From: Methylacidiphilum caldifontis
Lineage (GTDB): Bacteria > Verrucomicrobiota > Verrucomicrobiia > Methylacidiphilales > CAMAQI01
Length of the DNA stretch: 16,942 bases
NCBI GenBank assembly: GCA_945860255.1
Contig: CAMAQI010000038.1
Span: forward strand, 1 to 16,942
Reading direction: 5' to 3'
In this document: positions 1 through 4,999 of the stretch, piece by piece
How the letters are laid out: each line of letters begins with the position of its first letter
How positions within the stretch are numbered: position 1 is the first letter of the stretch
The notes under the pieces: model-generated
What the model was told of the DNA's origin: nothing
Databases searched by the model: none
The model's input: only the letters and a program-made list of their open reading frames with translations
Made by a program: the position numbers and the translations under genes

Positions 1-147
1 TGCCGTCTCGTAGTTGTCCGAAAGGTAGCGCAAGAAGAGGAAGGAAAGCATGTAATCGCGGAAATCATCCGCATCCATTGCCCCGCGAAGTTGATCGGCG
101 ATGCTCCAGAGCGTACTGCCCAGTTGTTTTTGATTTTGGTCGGTCAT
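1..147 (-). CDS. hsdM: Type I restriction-modification DNA methyltransferase subunit HsdM, N-terminal fragment cut by window edge
   Basis: Only the first 49 codons are present; the gene continues past the left edge. The peptide starts MTDQNQKQLGSTLWSIADQL and continues with an RGAMDADDF segment and LSFLFLRYLSDNYE, the characteristic helical N-terminus of HsdM (HsdM_N), which precedes the N6-adenine methyltransferase domain. HsdM with HsdS forms the M2S methylase that modifies the host recognition site and, with HsdR, the restriction complex. The ATG at 147-145 lies 4 nt downstream of the stop of the small gene at 152-334, so the two are almost certainly co-transcribed. The order is unusual: hsdR and hsdS lie upstream, with about 3.6 kb of accessory genes between hsdS and hsdM. 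The catalytic motifs are outside the window, so integrity cannot be judged. Confidence 0.93.
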   Translation of the reverse strand, partial: MTDQNQKQLGSTLWSIADQLRGAMDADDFRDYMLSFLFLRYLSDNYETA

Positions 148-151
148 GATC

Positions 152-334
152 TTACGGAATGGAGGAACGCAGCACACGAGCGGAGAGCCGGGTGAGCTTT
201 CCATTTTTCATAACAACGAGATGGGTATTGGTTTCAATGGCGGTTTGGCGCGCCACTTTCGCGGCACGGCGAAGGGCGACCGTGGCGTTACGAAGATCAG
301 GATTTTTAGCTTCACGAATATTTTTGATTTTCAT
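152..334 (-). CDS. Small basic antitoxin-like protein (60 aa), partner of a lost zeta-like toxin
   Basis: The 60-residue product begins MKIKNIREAKNPDLRNATVA and ends in KNGKLTRLSARVLRSS. It is rich in Arg, Lys and Ala, with a predicted helix followed by a beta-hairpin-like THLVVMKNGKL segment. I recall short proteins of this type directly after zeta-toxin-like P-loop kinase genes, where they could be the antitoxin; that role is inference. I chose the ATG at 334-332 over the in-frame ATG at 349 because it overlaps the TGA (333-331) that ends the zeta-like remnant, giving an ATGA coupling, and because homologues as I recall them begin at MKxKNI. The stop at 152-154 is 4 nt before the hsdM start. 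With its presumed toxin reduced to a tail, the gene may survive as an orphan antitoxin or as a translated leader for hsdM. Confidence 0.6.
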   Translation of the reverse strand: MKIKNIREAKNPDLRNATVALRRAAKVARQTAIETNTHLVVMKNGKLTRLSARVLRSSIP

Positions 335-456
335 TGGTTTTCCCCCCATTCCAACAGCTTTGGATTTTCCCCAACATTATCATATTTCGCCCATGCGTCC
401 ACTACTGGCTTATAGACTTCCTCTAAGTTCCGTAACCGGCAACGAAACGAGAGTGA
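331..456 (-). pseudogene. C-terminal remnant of a zeta-toxin-like P-loop kinase
   Basis: Between the dinD stop and the small gene, the reverse strand is open in one frame for about 41 codons and has no start of its own. The peptide contains RLRNLEEVYKPVVDAWAKYD followed by NVGENPKLLEWGENQ. I recognise this as the C-terminal tail of zeta-toxin-like kinases, which have an Arg-rich helix, a 'Y.PLVD.W..YDN(S/V)G..P.L' pattern and a final 'L..GE'. The P-loop kinase core, including Walker A, is absent: the reading frame runs straight into the 3' end of dinD in another frame. The TGA at 333-331 overlaps the ATG of the small gene, preserving an ancestral coupled toxin/partner junction. The identification rests on pattern memory of the family and has not been aligned. 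Confidence 0.5.
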
Positions 457-457
457 C

Positions 458-1324
458 TTATTCTTCAGATTGGGGATTTGGCAGTCTTCCCGCTTGTTTT
501 TCCAGTTTCTTTACGTCGGATTTCACGCGGCGTTCCAGTTTTTTGATATCTTCTTCGGGAGGCAGAGCTTCTGGTTGGATGCCACGCTGACCCAGCATCT
601 GGCGTACACTCTTGTTGTTTTGAACATGCTCCTTTGAAATATCCAATTCCCCGTGGAGGTCGGACTGCTGAACGTTGTGGTTTGTCATCTCCGTCGCTAA
701 ATTTTTGGCGGCAATTGTCAAAGTCGGTAAAAAGTCAGCTAACGGACGGGACTGGGTGATGCCAAACTTATCCTTCATCGCCTGTGTGGTGTGACCCCCG
801 AAAAGAGCGGCATCTCCCATCGAGCGAATACGACCAAAACCCGCATCGTCAACACCACGTTCAAAAATATTGTCCGACAGCGCTCTTTCGGAGGCTCGCA
901 GCTTTTCCCGGGCTTCCATCCGACTCAGGAGCTTCATTCGTTCCTCGATCAATTCCTGTTTACGGGTCTGAACAGCAAAGTAGCTCTGGGCAAAGGCAAT
1001 TGGCTCCTTTCGCGGATCCCCGTTTTGGGCTATCAGGTAGCAGGCATAACGAGTCAGCATGAAATCCTCGACTTCACGCTGGCCTCCCTTTCCGTGGGTG
1101 ATCAATTTCGTGACGCCACGAAAATGATGTACAACCTCGTAACCCGTTGTCTTGCAGGACTCTATCGCGCGATGAATGGCGGTCTGGAAATTCTCCCAGC
1201 GGGCGTAGCCGAGCGGTTCCTGCAAGTCCCGTGCAAACCAGAATTCTACCGAGGGTTCGTCGGGGTGGGGTTTTGTCAGTTCGTCGAACTGATTTTGCAT
1301 TTGGATAATGAGTTCTTTATTCAT
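458..1324 (-). CDS. dinD: DNA damage-inducible protein D (DinD) homologue
   Basis: The 288-residue product is close to the ~270-290 residues usual for DinD. An N-terminal BRO-N-like region carries EFWFARDLQEPLGYARWENF (residues 27-46), then VEDFMLTRYACYLIAQNGDP (85-104) and FAQSYFAVQTRKQEL (111-125), all hallmarks of the family. A long charged helix and a C-terminal Lys/Glu-rich tail follow. In E. coli, DinD is LexA-regulated and its protein interferes with RecA filaments in vitro; I infer a similar role but see no LexA box here. dinD-like genes often sit inside type I R-M loci. The ATG at 1324 is preceded by a GGGAGGGG purine stretch about 9 nt upstream, and it overlaps by 8 nt the end of an HsdS C-terminal remnant. 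The gene appears intact. Confidence 0.9.
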   Translation of the reverse strand: MNKELIIQMQNQFDELTKPHPDEPSVEFWFARDLQEPLGYARWENFQTAIHRAIESCKTTGYEVVHHFRGVTKLITHGKGGQREVEDFMLTRYACYLIAQNGDPRKEPIAFAQSYFAVQTRKQELIEERMKLLSRMEAREKLRASERALSDNIFERGVDDAGFGRIRSMGDAALFGGHTTQAMKDKFGITQSRPLADFLPTLTIAAKNLATEMTNHNVQQSDLHGELDISKEHVQNNKSVRQMLGQRGIQPEALPPEEDIKKLERRVKSDVKKLEKQAGRLPNPQSEE

Positions 1325-1388
1325 AAATCAGTAGCCCCTCCCTGGATGGAAACAGTTGCTGCATCAGCTCTCGCTTATGGCACTGGAG
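1317..1388 (-). pseudogene. Remnant of an hsdS 3' end (HsdS C-terminal conserved tail)
   Basis: Read on the minus strand, this frame encodes LQCHKRELMQQLFPSREG, then LLIYE and a stop. This matches the end of both conserved regions in the intact HsdS of this window (THKKGLMQQLFPSPKE and THKKGLMQQLFPREGE). The nucleotide match is also clear: 1343-1380 resembles 3754-3790 and 4321-4357. No target-recognition domain precedes it. The upstream sequence is the RhuM remnant in another frame, so the junction near 1390 marks a deletion or recombination point. The remnant's TAA (1319-1317) overlaps the dinD start by 8 nt, which suggests that hsdS once lay directly upstream of dinD. Confidence 0.7.
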
Positions 1389-1392
1389 GGGT

Positions 1393-1500
1393 TCATACGT
1401 TTGTCATTTCCTTATGTGTCAGCCAGACGATTTGGTCTTTTGCTCGCAGCTTGATCTGGCTCCATTCGTCTTTATTGGTGTAGAAAATGAGGTTGGTCAT
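1393..1500 (-). pseudogene. N-terminal remnant of a RhuM-family protein
   Basis: A 35-codon frame starts 8 nt after the stop of the AAA ATPase gene. It encodes MTNLIFYTNKDEWSQIKLRA followed by KDQIVWLTHKEM and stops after TNV. This matches the start of RhuM-family proteins, which open with an 'IxxYTxxDGxxxIxLRxxxxTVWLTQxxMAELF' pattern. The match breaks off where the family continues with AELF and a helix-turn-helix-like region, and the DNA beyond becomes the hsdS 3' remnant. Intact RhuM proteins are over 300 residues and are common passengers of type I R-M loci, though their molecular role is unclear. The fragment keeps its ATG but lacks an obvious Shine-Dalgarno sequence and is unlikely to be functional. 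Confidence 0.65.
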
Positions 1501-1508
1501 GGCTACTA

Positions 1509-2819
1509 TTATGGAGTAACACCGATGACGGTGCACATGGATGTGTAGTGAGGAAGGTCTTTGGCTTTTAGTGCCTGTATGACCTTTCGGACATTACTCT
1601 GAGCATTAGAGACGAAATCGGGCTGTTGAAGCGCCCGATTCAAGCCTTGCAAGTGCGATGCATCGTCAGCGAACTTCTGAATTTCTGTCCGGTCGATCTC
1701 AGTATCAAATAGCAAATCCAGCTTCATAGACCATTTAGAGACACAGGGCTTTTGGAAACCAAGGTATGCTTCAAGCAACTTACGGAGTAAGTTAGGAGCA
1801 GTATAGGCTTCATGGGGCGATGGTAATTGTGCAGACGAGAACTTGTGTAGCTGATCGAATATGAACTGGTACTCCGATTTGTATTTCCGAAGAAGAACTG
1901 GTGTATCCTCCAGCACAGAGTGCCATCGGTGGCTGGTGCTATCTAGGTATCGCCGTGTGTAATAGGAGCAAGCGTCGGGGTTGTTCGTGAATTGTTGTCT
2001 TGCCTGAAACCAATGATCCTTGAGCAGAGTGTAAAGCTCGCCGTTGTGAGTCGAAACAAAAACCTGCAAGCAGGGCTCCAACTGCCTAGTGATTAATGCA
2101 TAAATGGCGTAGATGTGGTTTGAATCGAGGCTGGAAATCGGATCGTCGAGAAAAACAATAGTTTGATTTAGTGATGCGCCATTGTTCTCAAGTGTGGCGA
2201 GGAAATAGGCAAAGGTGACGGCAGTTTTCTCGCCTTCGCTAAGGTTGTTGGCTGGTAAAGCATCGCGCCGAAACTCAAATGAGCCTCCCACGATTTCAGC
2301 AACTGAGATGTTATTGTCGGGCAAAAGAAACTGGACCGTCTCGTTTATCTTTTGCGCTGCGACAGATTGCTCCTGGATCTGTGCTTCGATTTCGCTCTTC
2401 TTGCCTGCGATGTTCGTTAGAAGACCTTCGGACTTACTAATTTTATCTGTTGCAGTTTGAACTGCGGACTCTCTAGCTGGGATATTGTTGTTCAGATAAA
2501 AGCTTGCAGCTTGATGTTTTTCGATTGCTTCCTTGGCCGTCCTCTTCTCTCTATCAATCTGGGTGCGCTTTTGATTGTGCGTCGTGACAAGCGCGTTGAT
2601 CTCCACGACGATTTGATCAACTTCAGAAGTGCGACTGGTGTCCACAATGCAATCGAGTGGTGTTTCAAGGGCTATTTGCTTTTGTTTAACAAGTATTGTG
2701 AGTTCTCCAGTCACAGCTTTTGCCCAAGTGATCCAATCTGCGATACTAGTTTTTAAGACAACAAACTGTGCCCTAAGGTCGGGCATGAAATCACGTTCGT
2801 CAGGGAGGGCGATGGACAA
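1509..2819 (-). CDS. C-terminal part of an interrupted AAA_13 / RloC-PrrC-like ATPase (putative anticodon nuclease)
   Basis: This part lies in the same frame as the N-terminal ORF (2841-3737) and is separated from it by a single TGA. If translated separately it would start at TTG (2819), with no clear ribosome-binding site. It holds a coiled-coil stretch (about residues 65-165), the ABC signature NNLSEGEKTA (191-200), Walker B and D-loop IVFLDDPISSLDSNH (221-235) and the switch histidine in VSTHNGEL (255-262). The C-terminal domain contains LLRKYKSEYQFIF (309-321) and YTAPNLLRKLLEAYLGF, conserved in the PrrC/RloC group as I remember it. Those proteins cut tRNA anticodon loops when the partner type I enzyme is disabled. 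I cannot place the family's Arg-Glu-His catalytic triad with confidence, so nuclease activity is inference. Alone this half lacks Walker A and could not form a complete ATPase. Confidence 0.75.
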   Translation of the reverse strand: MSIALPDERDFMPDLRAQFVVLKTSIADWITWAKAVTGELTILVKQKQIALETPLDCIVDTSRTSEVDQIVVEINALVTTHNQKRTQIDREKRTAKEAIEKHQAASFYLNNNIPARESAVQTATDKISKSEGLLTNIAGKKSEIEAQIQEQSVAAQKINETVQFLLPDNNISVAEIVGGSFEFRRDALPANNLSEGEKTAVTFAYFLATLENNGASLNQTIVFLDDPISSLDSNHIYAIYALITRQLEPCLQVFVSTHNGELYTLLKDHWFQARQQFTNNPDACSYYTRRYLDSTSHRWHSVLEDTPVLLRKYKSEYQFIFDQLHKFSSAQLPSPHEAYTAPNLLRKLLEAYLGFQKPCVSKWSMKLDLLFDTEIDRTEIQKFADDASHLQGLNRALQQPDFVSNAQSNVRKVIQALKAKDLPHYTSMCTVIGVTP

Positions 2820-2840
2820 CTCTGTTTCTTTAAGCGTAGT

Positions 2841-2843
2841 TCA
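2841..2843 (-). other. Single in-frame TGA splitting the AAA_13 ATPase gene
   Basis: The codons around the stop read GCG TCC AAA TGA ACT ACG CTT. Frame is kept on both sides: 2841 and 2819 differ by whole codons, and the downstream part carries all remaining ABC motifs. TGA serves as a normal terminator elsewhere in this window, for example in the PHP-glycosyltransferase and hsdS genes, so a genome-wide reassignment of UGA is not supported. A nonsense mutation (for example from CGA or TGG), readthrough, or a sequencing error are the open explanations. Confidence 0.9.
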
Positions 2844-3737
2844 TTTGGACGCTACTTCCGATGTTAAATCTTCATAGGCTTTAGAAAAGTGTCGTTGCAA
2901 AGTCGCTAGGCGTTCGGCAGGGATTGAGGAACCACAGAACTCGCACTGCGAGAAGTCTGTGTGGTGAGACAGGCCTGTGCGAATCCAAGATTCCAGGTCG
3001 CGATTTTCTTTAAGTTTGGTGATGGCCTCGTTCGATGCCGTCTTGTGCATCATAACAGAGAGATTCTGGCGTAATGCCTCGATGTTTTCCGACAAGTTAG
3101 TCACCAATTTGATATCCTTCCAATCTTGAGTGCTCCTCAGAAGCGACACCTTGGCTTGCAGCTCTTCCTCTGTAAGGATAAAACTACCGGGTGTTGATTT
3201 GATTCGATCTATTTCAGCAGTCAGTTTCGTGCGGTTATAGGTTTTGTCGCCTGTAATCGTGGCGACAGAACTGGCATGCGTTGTTCCGAGTGAATCGAGT
3301 TCTTTTCGGAGTTGTTGGTGGCTTGCGCTGAACGTAACCTTGATGGTGTTTATTTTGGCCTCGTGTGCATTGAGGCGACTGATGCGATTGCGTAAGTGAA
3401 TGGTATTACCTCCGACAATGAATACGGCAGGGGCTTCGTATTCTTGTTGGAAGTTGCTTTTAATGAAGTCGCGGTTGAAGACTTTAATGCACGGAGTGTT
3501 TGCAAGATTGGTTTCCGTCAATCTCGTCCCGCCTTGAATCTCAACTTCAAACTGACAGCCCTGCCATTGAGCGAGCTGACTTGGCTCCGCTAGGCTCTGA
3601 AAAAGACGCGAGAGCGTGGTCTTTCCGGAATAGTTCCAACCGTAGATGAGATTGTACTTTGTGAATGGAGTGTTGTTCCCCCACTGAAATTGCCGAAAAT
3701 TTCCAAAGTTGGCTAGTCGGTTGATCTTTGTGATCAT
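2841..3737 (-). CDS. N-terminal part of an interrupted AAA_13 / RloC-PrrC-like ATPase (putative anticodon nuclease)
   Basis: The 298-residue product starts at an ATG that overlaps the hsdS stop (ATGA), which implies translational coupling. Walker A is GWNYSGKTT (residues 33-41), preceded by the MITKINRLANFGNF strand typical of SMC/RecN-like AAA_13 ATPases. A coiled-coil-prone region follows, then CEFCGSSIPAERL near the end with cysteines at 265 and 268, like the CxxC zinc-hook motif of RloC. The ORF ends at a TGA after EVASK. The next seven codons (TTLKETE) and the downstream ORF continue in the same frame, so the ancestral protein was about 742 residues, in the size range of RloC/PrrC-linked ATPases. 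The position inside a type I R-M operon fits a guard that attacks tRNA when restriction is inhibited. It could instead be an AAA_13 ATPase without nuclease activity. Confidence 0.78.
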   Translation of the reverse strand: MITKINRLANFGNFRQFQWGNNTPFTKYNLIYGWNYSGKTTLSRLFQSLAEPSQLAQWQGCQFEVEIQGGTRLTETNLANTPCIKVFNRDFIKSNFQQEYEAPAVFIVGGNTIHLRNRISRLNAHEAKINTIKVTFSASHQQLRKELDSLGTTHASSVATITGDKTYNRTKLTAEIDRIKSTPGSFILTEEELQAKVSLLRSTQDWKDIKLVTNLSENIEALRQNLSVMMHKTASNEAITKLKENRDLESWIRTGLSHHTDFSQCEFCGSSIPAERLATLQRHFSKAYEDLTSEVASK

Positions 3738-4999
3738 GCGTCAAGCTCCTTCGGGGATGGGAAAAGCTGCTGCATCAGCCCTTTCTTGTGGGTCTTAAGG
3801 GCTTCGAGCTTTTGGGTTTGCGCGGCGATGAGGTCGTCGAGGCTGCTCAGGCATGTGGCGATGCGTTGTTGTTCGCTCTCGTTATGGGGGATCGCCACCG
3901 GAACCTTTTCCAACACATCGACCGACAAGCCAGGCTGCGCTTGCCCTGTCGCGAAACGATTCAGGTTCAGCAAGTCGAGCAGGTAATAGAGATAGACCTC
4001 GTCAACGCCTTGGTTTGGAGTGGCAACGACAGCGTGTTCCGTGGCGTGAAACCGACCGGAAGCGAGTTTTACGTTTCCGCAAAGTGCCCCTTGGCGACCA
4101 ATCAGGGGATAAACCCCGTCATTCGTATGTGTCGAGGTGAATCCCCTCAAGCCGTTCCCGCCGTAGCAGGGGAACAATTCGCCCTCGTTCTTTTCTTTGA
4201 TGTCGGCTGCAGACACGAATTTCCCTGCTTGCATTCTGCAAACGTCAACCAACGTCTTTGGCTCCCACTCCCCATCATTTTCGAATTCTGGGAAGCGGAG
4301 GCGGGGTTGGGTTTCGCCTTCGCGGGGGAAAAGCTGCTGCATCAGCCCTTTTTTATGGGTCTTGAGCGCGTCCACTTTCCGGGCTTGGGCGGAGATCAGC
4401 TCGTCCACCGAACTCAGGCAATCGGCGATTTTTTGTTGTTCGGGGAGAGACGTTTGTCCACTCGGGAGCGGCACGGGCAAAGCGAGTAAATCGTCCTCGT
4501 CGATGCTCAACGAGCCGTGAGCGCGAGCACCGACCTCGATAAAATTACGTAACCACCGTCCGTGCAAATTACCCAGTAGCAGATAGTTCAGATATTGGGG
4601 AACTGGCGAATCACCCTTAATGCGGAAACAGGTGAAAATGCTGTTAGGCACAGCGGCAAGCTCGTCGCCAGAATACAACGCGATGAAGCCTTCGGGATAC
4701 TCCTTGGTGGCGCTTTTGTTGTAGGCGAAGTCGTTCTTCTTTAGCAGGAGGTAATTGGCATAGGAATTTCCGGCGATGATCCGCCCGAACTTTTCCATCT
4801 GGCTGACCAAACCAAGGCCAGAGGTTATGCTCATGGGAATGCAGGTGTTCTTCCCGACTTTCTCCGTGCTGATTTTCGCGACCGAACCGAGAGTTTCGGT
4901 GGTCCACTCACCAGCATCCCGAAACTCCGGAAACCGCAGTTTCGGCGTCAGCGCGAGTTTGTCGTCCTGTTTTCTGGCCGCTTTATTGCTCATACGCAT
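3734..4999 (-). CDS. hsdS: Type I restriction-modification specificity subunit HsdS
   Basis: The 421-residue product has the two-repeat layout of HsdS. After a TPKLRFPEF start motif come TRD1 (about residues 30-185) and a conserved spacer helix, LPEQQKIADCLSSVDELISA then THKKGLMQQLFP. A second RLRFPEF opens the second half, with TRD2 (about 245-370) and the second conserved helix, EQQRIATCLSSLDDLIAAQT then THKKGLMQQLFPS. Each TRD reads half of a bipartite target; the helices set the spacing and bind two HsdM. The start overlaps the end of hsdR by 17 nt; ATG at 4999 or at 4993 is possible. The stop overlaps the ATG of the AAA_13 gene. The two spacer regions are near-identical at the DNA level, allowing recombination between TRDs. 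The target sequence cannot be read from the gene. Confidence 0.95.
   Translation of the reverse strand: MRMSNKAARKQDDKLALTPKLRFPEFRDAGEWTTETLGSVAKISTEKVGKNTCIPMSITSGLGLVSQMEKFGRIIAGNSYANYLLLKKNDFAYNKSATKEYPEGFIALYSGDELAAVPNSIFTCFRIKGDSPVPQYLNYLLLGNLHGRWLRNFIEVGARAHGSLSIDEDDLLALPVPLPSGQTSLPEQQKIADCLSSVDELISAQARKVDALKTHKKGLMQQLFPREGETQPRLRFPEFENDGEWEPKTLVDVCRMQAGKFVSAADIKEKNEGELFPCYGGNGLRGFTSTHTNDGVYPLIGRQGALCGNVKLASGRFHATEHAVVATPNQGVDEVYLYYLLDLLNLNRFATGQAQPGLSVDVLEKVPVAIPHNESEQQRIATCLSSLDDLIAAQTQKLEALKTHKKGLMQQLFPSPKELDA
3759..3874 (-). repeat. hsdS conserved-region repeat, distal copy (CR2)
   Basis: This direct repeat aligns without gaps to 4326-4441 in the same gene, including the block gggaaaagctgctgcatcag and the following 'ccctttnttntgggtctt'. 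It encodes the C-terminal spacer helix. A shorter third copy at 1343-1380 belongs to the hsdS remnant upstream of dinD. Such repeats are substrates for homologous recombination that swaps target-recognition domains. Confidence 0.8.
4326..4441 (-). repeat. hsdS conserved-region repeat, central copy (CR1)
   Basis: This is the partner of 3759-3874: 116 nt at the same register, encoding the central spacer helix between TRD1 and TRD2. Identity is strongest in the QQLFP-coding block and weaker across the helix itself. Confidence 0.8.

Noticed and set aside
791..1483. Plus-strand open frame across dinD and the hsdS/rhuM remnants
   Set aside because: The real signals (DinD, HsdS tail, RhuM start) are on the minus strand; this frame has no family resemblance.
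2841..2843. UGA reassignment as the explanation of the split ATPase
   Set aside because: TGA ends several other genes here (PHP-glycosyltransferase, hsdS), and the gene content and GC do not suggest a UGA-recoding lineage.
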